Assembly (NCBI GenBank): GCA_001464385.1
Contig: LNFB01000175.1
Location: 1 to 64,000, forward strand
DNA: 64,000 nucleotides
Direction of reading: 5' to 3'
Origin: Deltaproteobacteria bacterium Ga0077550
Lineage (GTDB): Bacteria; Myxococcota_A; Polyangia; Nannocystales; Nannocystaceae
The notes under the pieces were generated by a model, which was not told where the DNA came from, did not search any database, and saw nothing but the letters and a program-made list of their open reading frames with translations. Shown here in pieces: positions 28,597 through 37,133 of this stretch (the stretch's first letter is position 1; the number at the start of each line of letters is the position of its first letter). The translations under genes and the position numbers were made by a program.

Positions 28597-29982
28597 TCAC
28601 GGGGGGACGACGACGGACGCGACGAGCTCGGTGGGCAGCGGGGTGTTCGGTTGCGGCACGGCCATGCGATGCAGGGTCAGCACACCGCCGTTGCGCCAGC
28701 GACGCAGCTCGACCGCGGCGAACCGTCGCGTCGCGGCGTCGCGGCGGACCACCAGGTGCGATCCGTCGAGCCAGCTCCCGCTGTTTGCGTAAACCACCTC
28801 ACCGAGGCGATCGAGCGAGCCGTGATGGCTGTGCCCCATGAGGACCAGCGGCACGCCGGTCACCTCGCCGACGCCGGCGGCCACCTCGAGCATGTCCCGC
28901 GCGACGTTGCGCGGCCGCTTGCGCCGGTGCTTGCGGGCCAGCACCGCCACCGCGGCCGCGATGCCGGCCAAGAGGCCGACGCCGGGGAGCCCGGCCCACC
29001 GCCCGAGCAGCAGCCCGACGCCGCCGAGCGCCGCGACCATCACGACGTGATCGAGGAACGTGATCCCGAGCAGCCCCGCGACGGTGGTCGCGGTGGGCGG
29101 CGGCGCCATCTTCTCGAGAGCCGCCAGGGCGCTCATCTGCAGGCCCGCGTTGGCGGCGACCTTGGCGAGCCGCGCGGCGTGCATCTCCTTGCCCTCGCGA
29201 TCGACCCGGCCCGGTCCGGCCCACAGCGCGAGGATGCGGCCGGCGGTGCGCAGGTACAGCAGGATGACGCGGATGACGAAGCGCCAGCCGCGGGCGAGCG
29301 CCCAGCGGATGTAGTCCATGCCCGAGAACTTGTCGGGCGCGTCGTAGTCGATCTCGGGCATGAGGTTCGCGAAGTTGCGCGTCGCGACCTCGGCCACGGT
29401 CTGAACCAGCTCACCGCCGCGGGTCGGCGACAGCAACGCCGGCGTCGCGCAGCTCGGATCGAACGTGTGCCCGTGCTCGATCCACGCGCCGCCCGGATCC
29501 CGCAGGAACCACCGCACGAAGCGGATGCGACCGGCCTGCAGCGCCGCGAGGTTGGTGAGATCGGTGCGGCTGCTGCCCTCGTCCTCGGCCGGGGTCAGCC
29601 GCGCGACGATCGCTGCGCGCACCCGCGGGTACAACAGCTCCGCGTCGTGGTTGCCGGTGACGAACAGCACCGAGTTGCCCGCGCGCAGGAAGTCCTGCAG
29701 CGCGGCCTCGACGTTGGGGTGCGCGTCGAACACGGCGTGGAGCCGCGCGACCGCGAGCGACTCGGCGGGCAGGTTCGCGGATCCGGCGAGCTCGACGTTC
29801 CAGAAGTCGATGAAGTCGCCGTTGATCACCAGCTGCCAGGTGCCCTGCCGCTGGTAGTGCTCGATGAACCGCCCGAAGATGTCCTCGATCCGCGAGGCGA
29901 GGTGCACCGCCTCCCCACGCATGCGGGGCTTCAGGTGCGATCCGAGGTGCAGATCGCTGATGAGGAGGAGATCGGCCGCCAC
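28597..29982 (-). CDS. Calcineurin-like metallophosphoesterase with membrane segments
   Basis: 461 residues. Metal-binding motifs in order: DLHLGS (about 10-15), GDFIDFW (about 52-58), GNHD (about 109-112), EHGHTFD (about 160) and GHSHHG (about 385). Between the last two lies an insertion of about 200 residues with hydrophobic helices (FVIRVILLYLRTAGRILALW; VGLLLGRWAGLPGVGLLAGI), so the enzyme is probably membrane bound. The family includes UDP-diacylglucosamine hydrolases and nucleotidases; substrate unknown. GTG 29982; a TAGGCT hexamer is 11 bases upstream. Confidence 0.8.
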   Translation of the reverse strand: MAADLLLISDLHLGSHLKPRMRGEAVHLASRIEDIFGRFIEHYQRQGTWQLVINGDFIDFWNVELAGSANLPAESLAVARLHAVFDAHPNVEAALQDFLRAGNSVLFVTGNHDAELLYPRVRAAIVARLTPAEDEGSSRTDLTNLAALQAGRIRFVRWFLRDPGGAWIEHGHTFDPSCATPALLSPTRGGELVQTVAEVATRNFANLMPEIDYDAPDKFSGMDYIRWALARGWRFVIRVILLYLRTAGRILALWAGPGRVDREGKEMHAARLAKVAANAGLQMSALAALEKMAPPPTATTVAGLLGITFLDHVVMVAALGGVGLLLGRWAGLPGVGLLAGIAAAVAVLARKHRRKRPRNVARDMLEVAAGVGEVTGVPLVLMGHSHHGSLDRLGEVVYANSGSWLDGSHLVVRRDAATRRFAAVELRRWRNGGVLTLHRMAVPQPNTPLPTELVASVVVPP

Positions 29983-29993
29983 GATCTCGGTCC

Positions 29994-29999
29994 AGCCTA
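29994..29999 (-). promoter_or_regulatory. Possible -10 element of the phosphoesterase gene
   Basis: TAGGCT on the minus strand, 11 bases before the GTG at 29982. The same hexamer precedes the gamma-glutamyltransferase gene. No clear -35. Confidence 0.3.
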
Positions 30000-30157
30000 G
30001 CAGCCCGGGTCGCCAGGGCCCGTTCGGGCGCCTGGGCACGCGCTGCGGCGGCGCAGCCGATGCCTGCCCCGGCGCAGTCCCGGGCGCCCCCCGCGGCCGC
30101 CTCGCGGATCGCCGTCGCGTGGTACACCCAAGCACCCGCGCTCGCGGGGGCTGACCG

Positions 30158-32413
30158 ATGAAACAGCTCGCCTTCGCCCTCTTCGTGATCGCCGCCCACG
30201 TCCTGGTCGCGCTCAGCATCTATCGCCTCGCCAAGGTCGTGACGTACGGACGTCCCGCCGGCCTGAAGGAGACGTGGGGTCAGCGCATCGCCAGCCTGAT
30301 GACGTTCTTCTTCGGCCAACGCAAGGTCATGGAGGAGCGCTCGAGCTGGCACCACCTCGCGATCTACTGGGGGTTCCTGGTGCTGAGCCTCGCGACCACC
30401 GAGATGCTGATCTCGGGGCTGGTCGGCGAGTGGTTCACGCTCGGTACGATCCTCGGGCCCACGCTCTACGGCTGGATCCGCCTGGCGGTCGACGTGATGA
30501 ACGGCGTGGTCTTCGTCGCGATCATGTACGCGTTCTACCGCCGGTTGCTGGTCAAGCCGCGGTTCATCCCGGTCAACCTCGACGCGATGCTCATCCTCGG
30601 AGCGATCACCACGCTGGTGCTCACCCACTACGGCCACCACGTCTGGCACATGGCGGCGACCGGCGTCGCCGACCCGATGCAGCCGGTCGCGCGGACCCTC
30701 GGCCAGCTCACCGGCGTCTTCACGGTGACCGGCGCCGTGGCCAAGGCCAGCGGCGACGCCGGCTGGGCCCACGTCGCCTCGGAGGTCCACTGGTGGGGCC
30801 ACATGGGCATCATCCTGGGCTTCCTCAACTACCTGCCCTACTCGAAGCACATCCACGTGCTCGGCTCGGGCCCGAACATCCTGCTGCGCGATCAGGGCCA
30901 GCGGATGATCATGCCCAAGCTCGCGCTCACCGACGACGAGGGCAACCCGCTGTTCGACAACTGGGGCGTGGGCCGGCTCGAGGACTTCACCTGGAAGAGC
31001 CTGCTCGACAACTACGCGTGCACCGAGTGTGCGCGGTGCACCACGTACTGCCCGGCGTTCGCGACCGACAAGCCGCTGTCGCCGATGCACCTCATCCACG
31101 ACCTCAAGGACGAGATGAAGTCCCGCGGGTTCAAGCTCGTGGAGCTCGAGGGGCTCGGCAAGAAGGTCGGCGTGAAGCTCGACGCGCCCGCGCCCGGCGT
31201 GATGGACCCCGCTGAGGGCCTCCCGGGCTGGGACGAGTACAAGGCCCGGCAGGACGCCTACGAGGCGGTGAAGGCCAAGCCCGAGCACAAGCCGGTCGTC
31301 GATCGCATCGAGGCCCTGCGCAAGGAGCTCGCCGAGATGCCGCCGTTGGTCGGCGGTCGGATCAAGGACGAGACGCTGTGGGCGTGCACCACCTGCGGCG
31401 CGTGCCAGCAGGCGTGCCCGGTGTTCATCGATCACCCGCTCAAGATCCTGCAGATGCGCACGCACATCGTGCTCAACGACGAGGGCGGCACGCGGGTGCC
31501 CGCCGGGTTCTCGCGCGCGTTCCAGAAGATCGAGGCCGCCGGCAACCCGTGGGGCCTGCCGCAGTCGCAGCGCATGGCGTGGGCCAAGGACCTCGAGGTC
31601 CCGACGATCGAGGACAACCCCGACGCCGAGTACCTGCTGTTCGTCGGCTGCGCCGGCAGCTACAGCGACATCAGCAAGAAGGCCACGCGCGCCCTCGTGC
31701 GCTGCCTGCAGGCGGCGAACGTCAGCTTCGCGGTGCTCGGCGAGCAGGAGAAGTGCACGGGTGACACGCTGCGGCGCGGCGGCAGCGAGATGCAGTTCCA
31801 GATGCTCGCCAAGGAGAACGTCGATCTGTGGAACTCGCTGAAGGTCCGCAAGATCGTCGCGAGCTGCCCGCACTGCTTCCACACGATCGCCCACGAGTAC
31901 CCGCAGTTCGGCGGAAACTACGAGGTCATCCACCACAGCAAGCTGCTCGCGCACCTGCTCGACTCGGGACGACTCAAGGTCGAGACCCCGCTCGGCAAGC
32001 GCTTCACGTACCACGACAGCTGCTACATCGGCCGCTGGAACCAGGTCTACGACGAGCCGCGCCGCGACATCGCGGCGGCCAACGGCACCGCACCTCAGGA
32101 ACTCGGGCGCAACCGTGAGCAGGGCTTCTGCTGCGGCGCGGGTGGGGCCCGCTTCTGGGACGAGGAGGAGCCGAGCAAGCGCGTGAACATCAACCGCGCC
32201 AAGGAGATCGTCGACTCCGGGGCCGAGGCGGTCGGCGTGGCGTGTCCGTTCTGCAAGACGATGGTCAGCGACGGAATCAAGCACTTCAACAAGGACGAGC
32301 AGATCGAGGTGCTCGACATCGCCGAGATCGTCGAGCGCTCGCTGCCGCGGCCCAAGGTCGCGCCGTCGGTCGAGCCCAACGCCGCGGGAGCCAGCGCCGA
32401 TGCGCAAGGCTGA
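30158..32413 (+). CDS. Membrane (Fe-S) oxidoreductase, FadF/EtfD-like
   Basis: 751 residues. N-terminal half (about 1-240) has five to six membrane helices with paired His (YGHHVWHM, WWGHMG) like the NarI-type cytochrome b of such enzymes. Two [4Fe-4S] ferredoxin motifs follow, CTECARCTTYCP (about 287) and CTTCGACQQACP (about 408), then two CCG-type cysteine-rich domains (VGCAGSYSD about 495, CCGAGGARFWDEE about 656, CPFCKTM about 698). This is the layout of FadF/EtfD, which carries electrons from reduced electron-transfer flavoprotein (fatty acid oxidation) to membrane quinone. Heterodisulfide-reductase-like alternatives are possible; no etfAB is nearby. Overlaps the BolA gene by 14 bases. 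Confidence 0.85.
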   Translation: MKQLAFALFVIAAHVLVALSIYRLAKVVTYGRPAGLKETWGQRIASLMTFFFGQRKVMEERSSWHHLAIYWGFLVLSLATTEMLISGLVGEWFTLGTILGPTLYGWIRLAVDVMNGVVFVAIMYAFYRRLLVKPRFIPVNLDAMLILGAITTLVLTHYGHHVWHMAATGVADPMQPVARTLGQLTGVFTVTGAVAKASGDAGWAHVASEVHWWGHMGIILGFLNYLPYSKHIHVLGSGPNILLRDQGQRMIMPKLALTDDEGNPLFDNWGVGRLEDFTWKSLLDNYACTECARCTTYCPAFATDKPLSPMHLIHDLKDEMKSRGFKLVELEGLGKKVGVKLDAPAPGVMDPAEGLPGWDEYKARQDAYEAVKAKPEHKPVVDRIEALRKELAEMPPLVGGRIKDETLWACTTCGACQQACPVFIDHPLKILQMRTHIVLNDEGGTRVPAGFSRAFQKIEAAGNPWGLPQSQRMAWAKDLEVPTIEDNPDAEYLLFVGCAGSYSDISKKATRALVRCLQAANVSFAVLGEQEKCTGDTLRRGGSEMQFQMLAKENVDLWNSLKVRKIVASCPHCFHTIAHEYPQFGGNYEVIHHSKLLAHLLDSGRLKVETPLGKRFTYHDSCYIGRWNQVYDEPRRDIAAANGTAPQELGRNREQGFCCGAGGARFWDEEEPSKRVNINRAKEIVDSGAEAVGVACPFCKTMVSDGIKHFNKDEQIEVLDIAEIVERSLPRPKVAPSVEPNAAGASADAQG

Positions 32414-32717
32414 TCGGATCCACGACCTGCTGGTCGAGCACTTCTCGCCGGTCGCCCTGCAGGTGATCGATGAGAGCCACATGCACGCCCCGCGACCGGG
32501 CGGCGAGAGCCACTTCAAGGTCGTCGTCGTCAGCGACGCGTTCGGGGGCAAGGCCGCACTCGCGCGTCACCGGGCCGTGCACGCGGCGCTCGACGAGCTG
32601 CTCGCGACGCAGGCGATCCACGCCCTGTCGGTCCACGCGTGGACGGCCGCGGAGTGGACGGGCCGCGGCGAGGTCGTGCCGGCGAGCCCGCCTTGCCGCG
32701 GCGGCGCGAAGGGCTAG
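32400..32717 (+). CDS. BolA/IbaG family protein
   Basis: 105 residues. BolA signatures: the VALQVIDESHMHA helix-strand (about 18-30, with the conserved SxxH), GGESHFKVVVVSDAF (about 34-48), RHRAVHAAL (about 57-65) and HALSVHAWTAAEW (about 74-86). BolA proteins pair with monothiol glutaredoxins and help in Fe-S cluster trafficking. ATG lies inside the end of the preceding Fe-S oxidoreductase gene (14-base overlap), so the two are co-expressed and a role in maturation of that enzyme's clusters is a reasonable inference. Confidence 0.9.
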   Translation: MRKADRIHDLLVEHFSPVALQVIDESHMHAPRPGGESHFKVVVVSDAFGGKAALARHRAVHAALDELLATQAIHALSVHAWTAAEWTGRGEVVPASPPCRGGAKG

Positions 32718-32722
32718 CTGTC

Positions 32723-32740
32723 GGGCGCCGAGGGGCGCCC
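32723..32740. terminator. Perfect inverted repeat between convergent genes
   Basis: GGGCGCC (32723-32729) and GGCGCCC (32734-32740) with a four-base loop, between the stops of the BolA gene and the zinc-ribbon gene. No T-run, so a Rho-independent role is doubtful; it may stop transcription or protect 3' ends from both sides. Confidence 0.4.
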
Positions 32741-32749
32741 TGGAGGGCC

Positions 32750-33217
32750 TCACATCGTGGCGGAGGCCGCGGGCCTCGCGAACGCCAACGTGCGGCGGCC
32801 GTCCTCGAAGAACACGTTCATCTTGCCGGGCGACGGGAACGACTCGACGACGCCCTGGCCGAACTTCGGGTGCTCGATGCGCTCGCCGGTCCGGTAGGTC
32901 TCGCTCATCGCGTAGTCGCGCACGGGCATCGCGAGGTCGGGCTCGATGAGCGGCTCGTCGCGCTGCGGGTTGGCGCGCGTCGTCTTCTTCGCGCCAACCT
33001 TCTTCGCGCCGGTGGCCGTGCGCGTCGCGGCGACCTTCTTCGGTGGCGCGGGCATCGGCGACGGATCGTTCGGCGAGCGCTTGAAGCGATGGTACCCGCT
33101 GCAGAACTTGCACTGCACCTTGGTGACCTTGGCGCCCTCGAGCGCGACGATCACGTGCCAGGTGTCGCCACACTTGCCACAAACCGCGAAGATGTCTTTG
33201 CCGACGCCGAGTTCCAT
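32750..33217 (-). CDS. Zinc-ribbon protein with UvrD/CarD-like Tudor C-terminus
   Basis: 155 residues in three parts. N-terminal zinc ribbon CGKCGDTW...CKFC (about 13-38). A basic linker rich in Lys/Ala/Thr ([19 protein letters not shown], about 58-77) like histone H1 tails. C-terminal SH3/Tudor-like module [17 protein letters not shown] (about 107-123) followed by [16 protein letters not shown]. That module resembles the UvrD/PcrA C-terminal Tudor that contacts RNA polymerase. I infer a nucleic-acid or RNA-polymerase associated factor; no named family recognised. TACGCT is 11 bases before the ATG. Confidence 0.65.
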   Translation of the reverse strand: MELGVGKDIFAVCGKCGDTWHVIVALEGAKVTKVQCKFCSGYHRFKRSPNDPSPMPAPPKKVAATRTATGAKKVGAKKTTRANPQRDEPLIEPDLAMPVRDYAMSETYRTGERIEHPKFGQGVVESFPSPGKMNVFFEDGRRTLAFARPAASATM

Positions 33218-33375
33218 GCGAATGCACGAGCGTAGTCGTTTCGCGCCCGCGGGGGGGCCGCATCGCTGCTCCGGCCGCCATGGTGCGGATCGCGGGCGTT
33301 TCTCGGCGGTGTGGGAGCGCGTGTTCCGGGTCGTCGCGGTCGATCGCGAGGCCGGCGACCCGAGCGCGCTTCAGG

Positions 33376-34908
33376 TCACAGCCCGAGGTCGTCCAGCTTC
33401 TCGGCGTTCGACCGGACCTGCCGCTTGCCGTCGCGGCTCTCGGCAGCCTCCGCCGGCGCGGCTGCGGGTGCGTTCGCGGCGGCGTTGCCGAAGCCCGCGT
33501 CGGCCTCGTCGAACGCGTTGATCTGCTGCTCGAAGTCGGCGTCGAGCTTGGCCTTGAACGGCGAGGGCGCGCGCGACGACGCGTCGGTCCGACGATTCCG
33601 GATGCGACCGCGGTTGCTGTCGATGGTGCCGCGCGCGGCGACGACGTCGCCCCGGGCGAACTGCTCGTTCGCGAGGGCGAGGGCCGCGGCGGTCTCACTG
33701 CGGGCGAGGCGGGCCTCGACCAGGGGATCGAGGGGCGAGATGTCGGCCGCGTTCTTCGACAGCACCGCGACGAGCTCGCCCTCGCAGTCGCCGGGCTTGC
33801 CCAGCGCGAGGTCCTGGTAGCGCATGTGGACCTCGGCGATCGGGCGGCGCCCGGCCTCGCCCGCGGGGATCCGCAGGCGCAGGAGCACGGTCTTCTCGTC
33901 GCCGGCCGAGAACGCCCCGAACGGCACGGTGACGCGATCACCCCGCTGCTCGAAGCTGCGATCGAAGACCTGCTGCACGGTCACGCCGGGCGAGAGATCG
34001 ATCTCGACCGACGCATTGCTCGCGACCGTGGTGACCAGGCTCTGCAGCTCGTCGTCGAAGATCCGCGGCAGGCCCGACGGGTCATCGACGAAGTAGTGGC
34101 GCCCGTTCGACGATTGCGAGAGGGCGAAGAGCACCCGCTCGTTGTAGTCGACGTCGACGCCGATCGAGCTGACCGCGGTCTCCATGCCGCGGGCGCGGTC
34201 GCCCAGCCGACGGAAGCCATCCACGTCCCGCACGCCGGTGTTGGCCTCGCCATCGGAGAGCAGGAGGATCCGCTGCACCGAGCCCGTCGCGCTGCCCGGC
34301 GCGCGCGCCAGCAGGTCCATCGCGGTCTCGATGCCGCACGACACACAGGTGTTGCCCTGGGCATCGATCCCGCGCAGGGATCCGAGCGCGGCCTCGCGGT
34401 TGCCGGCGTCGATCCGCGTGGGCGGCAGGAACACCTGGGTCGAGGTGTTGTAGCCGACGACGCTGACGGTATCGCCCTCGCGTAGCCGTCGGATCATGCC
34501 CGACGCCGCCGCGATCGCGTTCTCCATCCGCTGGCCCTGCATCGAGCCCGACCGATCGAGCACGATCGACAGGTTCACCGGGGTCGCGTTGCCCGAGCCG
34601 GCCTCGGTCTGCGCGGTGACGTCGAGGAAGAGGTACGTCTCGGTCTCGCGGCCGGCGGCCAGCGTCGGGTGGCCGAGTCGACCGGAGACCATGAGCGTCG
34701 AGCCCGCCGTGAACTCCGACGGGGTGGCGTCGAGCCCGACGAGGTCGGCGAGGACCGAGGCGCCCGGGTCGGGCTTGCCGGGACTGGTCGGCCCCGGCGC
34801 GGTCGGGGCCGGGGATCTCGGGGCGCCCGCGGGGACCAGGGCCCAGACGGACACGCTCGACAGGGCCATACCGAACGCGGAGAGCACGAGGGCGGAGCTG
34901 AGCTTCAT
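33376..34908 (-). CDS. Secreted von Willebrand factor A domain protein
   Basis: 510 residues. Signal sequence (LSSALVLSAFGMALSSVSVWA), Pro/Gly-rich linker, then a VWA domain with full MIDAS: SIVLDRSGSMQG (DxSxS, about 114-125), T in SLRGIDAQGNT region and LLSDGEAN (about 217-224). Downstream beta regions (SVEIDLSPGVTVQQVF, EKTVLLRLRIPAG) are like those that follow the VWA in myxobacterial and Oceanithermus-type proteins. C-terminal helix region is Ala-rich. Likely periplasmic or surface adhesion/assembly protein. GGAGAA seven bases before the ATG is a good ribosome site; leader of about 60 bases contains CTAGCTAG. Confidence 0.82.
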   Translation of the reverse strand: MKLSSALVLSAFGMALSSVSVWALVPAGAPRSPAPTAPGPTSPGKPDPGASVLADLVGLDATPSEFTAGSTLMVSGRLGHPTLAAGRETETYLFLDVTAQTEAGSGNATPVNLSIVLDRSGSMQGQRMENAIAAASGMIRRLREGDTVSVVGYNTSTQVFLPPTRIDAGNREAALGSLRGIDAQGNTCVSCGIETAMDLLARAPGSATGSVQRILLLSDGEANTGVRDVDGFRRLGDRARGMETAVSSIGVDVDYNERVLFALSQSSNGRHYFVDDPSGLPRIFDDELQSLVTTVASNASVEIDLSPGVTVQQVFDRSFEQRGDRVTVPFGAFSAGDEKTVLLRLRIPAGEAGRRPIAEVHMRYQDLALGKPGDCEGELVAVLSKNAADISPLDPLVEARLARSETAAALALANEQFARGDVVAARGTIDSNRGRIRNRRTDASSRAPSPFKAKLDADFEQQINAFDEADAGFGNAAANAPAAAPAEAAESRDGKRQVRSNAEKLDDLGL

Positions 34909-35018
34909 GGCGGGTTCTCCGGGGCGGGTGCGGGGGTCGAACGCCCGAGGCGACGGGCCGATCTGTCTAGCTAGGGGGGCCGATCGAGGGGGGCCGTCCC
35001 CGCGAGCTGGGCCGTCCC

Positions 35019-37133
35019 CTACGGGCCGATCCACGGGGACGGGGACGCCCCGGCGGGCGCCGGGTTCCCGGCCGCGGTGGCCATGCGGGCGATGCCCATC
35101 GCCGCCAGCGTATCCCACGGCGGGAGCGCACCGATGAGCACCAGCACGCGGTCCCAGGGCAGCCACCACGGCCCCGACGGGCCCGCGATCGCGAGGGCCG
35201 TCCCGGTGACCTGGGTGATCTCGCTGGCGGTGTGGAGCTGGATCCGCCCCGCCTCGACGAGGCGCCGCAGCTCGGCGACGTTCCGGGCCTTGCCCCGGGA
35301 GAACCCCGCGCCGCGGTGCACGACCGTCACCGTCGTCCCCGCCTGGTGGCACAGCGCGATCGCGGCCTCCATCGCGACGTCGCCGAGGCCGACCACGACG
35401 ACCCGGCTGCCCGCGAGCGAGCGGGCGTCGGCGAGGTGGTAGTGCACGCGATCGGCGACCTCGTCGGGGACGGGCACAGGGAGGCGCCGCGGCGTGCCCC
35501 GCTTGCCGATCGCGACCACGACCCGCCGCGCGGTCACCCGCACCGGGGCCCCCTCGTGCGTCGCGTCGACGACGAAGCCGGCGCCGTGGCGGGTGACCCC
35601 GACGACGCGGTGCCCCTCGCGGATCGGCAGCGCGCGCTGGCGAACGATGCGGAGCCAGTGGCCGAGCAGCTCCTCCTTGGTCGACTCGCGCAGCCAGAGA
35701 TCACCGATCAACGGGATCGCGAGCGGCTGATCGAACACCAGCTTGCCGCGGGGGAAGCTGCGGATGCTGTCGGCGACGCTCCCTTGCTCGAGCACGAGGA
35801 CCTTGCACCCGTGGACCTGGGCCTCGAGCGCCGCCGACAGGCCCGCCGGGCCGGCCCCGATCACGACCACGTCCACGGCGTCGTGCGGGCCCGCGGCGGC
35901 CTCGGGGCGCTCGCGCGCGAGGGCAGCCGCGGCGGCCCGCATCGCGTGGGCGCCCTGGTTGATCGCGTTGCGGATGAGCGGCAGCCCGGTCAGATCGCCC
36001 ACGATGTAGAGGCCGGGCACGTCCTGCGATTGCAGGTCGGCGTCGAGGGCGATGCGATCGGTCATCGGCGCGACGTCGGCGACGACGAGCGAGCCGTTCG
36101 GGCACCGCTGCTCGCACAACGTGAGGCCGCAGCAATCGGCGGGACGGACCACCTGCGCGACGTAGTCGTGCAGCTCGAGCACGTCGTACGGGCACGCATC
36201 CACGCAGGCCGAGCAGCCGATGCAGGTGGAGCTGGCGATCTGCGGCAGGCGTACCCGCTCGGGCGGCGCGACATCGACGGCCGTGCGCTCGCGACGGCGA
36301 AGGCGTCGGCCGAGGGTGAGCCGCGCGAGGACCATCGCCGCGATCCCGGCGCCGAGCGACGCCAGCACGATCGCCCACCACGGTGTCGACGCGGCGACGC
36401 GGCGCGGGGCCCGGGGCTCCGCCGCCACCACCCTGCGCGCCAGCCCCCACGCGGTCATCCGCTCGCGCGCCGATCCGAGGGTGCCGAACGTGATGCCCTC
36501 GATCGTGCGGTGCTCGTCGAAGCACACCGTCGGGGTCTCGCCGCCCTGCCCCGCCTCACCGCCCGGGAGGCACCGCGCGATCGGATCGCGGGCGCGGCTC
36601 GGATCGTGGCACTGCGTGCACACCTCGAGCGGGATCACCGGCACCCGCGTGCGTGTCATCGGGGCCGGCGGGGGCGACAGCGGCACCGCGACCTCGGCCC
36701 CCGGACCGAAGCGCCGCGCGGTGGAGCCCTCGATCTCGACGCCGCCCTCGTCGCGGTGGATCCGGTGGCAGCTCGTGCACCGCAGATCGCCGCGCTCGAC
36801 CACGGCGCGGTGGCCACGGCGCGACGACGCATGCGGGCCGTGGCACCCGACGCACGCCGCGGCGACGGGCCGCTCGGCGTCGCCGTGGCACGCCGCGCAC
36901 TGCAGCTCGGCCGCGCGGTGTGGCAGCGCGAGCGGGCCCGGGGAGCGGAGCTCGGCGGGTTCGCTGCCCAGCACGACCGACAGCACCGCCACGATCGCCG
37001 CCACCGCGGCGCCGAGCCCGACGCCGACCAGGCGCGTCACATCGCTGTCGACGCTCGCCCGCGGCGCGACGCGGCGGCGACCGGCGGGCGTCCGATCGCG
37101 GGAGGACCACAGCGGCGGATCGGGCGCGGTCAT
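35019..37133 (-). CDS. Tetrahaem cytochrome c - ferredoxin - NAD(P)H/FAD oxidoreductase fusion
   Basis: 704 residues. Membrane helix about 38-58; then four CxxCH haem sites (CAACH, CVGCH, CTSCH, CTQCH; about 78-175) in a region expected to be periplasmic; second helix about 243-265 (STPWWAIVLASLGAGIAAMV) with RRLRRRE after it, so the rest is cytosolic. That part has ferredoxin cysteines CIGCSACVDACPYD (about 303) and CCGLTLCEQRCP, then a thioredoxin-reductase-like flavoprotein: VVVIGAGPAGLSAALEA (about 422) and a second nucleotide fold VVVVGLGDVAMEAA (about 575), with GDLTGLPLI. Design implies electron passage between NAD(P)H/FAD, Fe-S and periplasmic haems inside one chain. Last gene of the four-gene redox operon; ATG overlaps the upstream stop (ATGA). 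Confidence 0.85.
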   Translation of the reverse strand: MTAPDPPLWSSRDRTPAGRRRVAPRASVDSDVTRLVGVGLGAAVAAIVAVLSVVLGSEPAELRSPGPLALPHRAAELQCAACHGDAERPVAAACVGCHGPHASSRRGHRAVVERGDLRCTSCHRIHRDEGGVEIEGSTARRFGPGAEVAVPLSPPPAPMTRTRVPVIPLEVCTQCHDPSRARDPIARCLPGGEAGQGGETPTVCFDEHRTIEGITFGTLGSARERMTAWGLARRVVAAEPRAPRRVAASTPWWAIVLASLGAGIAAMVLARLTLGRRLRRRERTAVDVAPPERVRLPQIASSTCIGCSACVDACPYDVLELHDYVAQVVRPADCCGLTLCEQRCPNGSLVVADVAPMTDRIALDADLQSQDVPGLYIVGDLTGLPLIRNAINQGAHAMRAAAAALARERPEAAAGPHDAVDVVVIGAGPAGLSAALEAQVHGCKVLVLEQGSVADSIRSFPRGKLVFDQPLAIPLIGDLWLRESTKEELLGHWLRIVRQRALPIREGHRVVGVTRHGAGFVVDATHEGAPVRVTARRVVVAIGKRGTPRRLPVPVPDEVADRVHYHLADARSLAGSRVVVVGLGDVAMEAAIALCHQAGTTVTVVHRGAGFSRGKARNVAELRRLVEAGRIQLHTASEITQVTGTALAIAGPSGPWWLPWDRVLVLIGALPPWDTLAAMGIARMATAAGNPAPAGASPSPWIGP

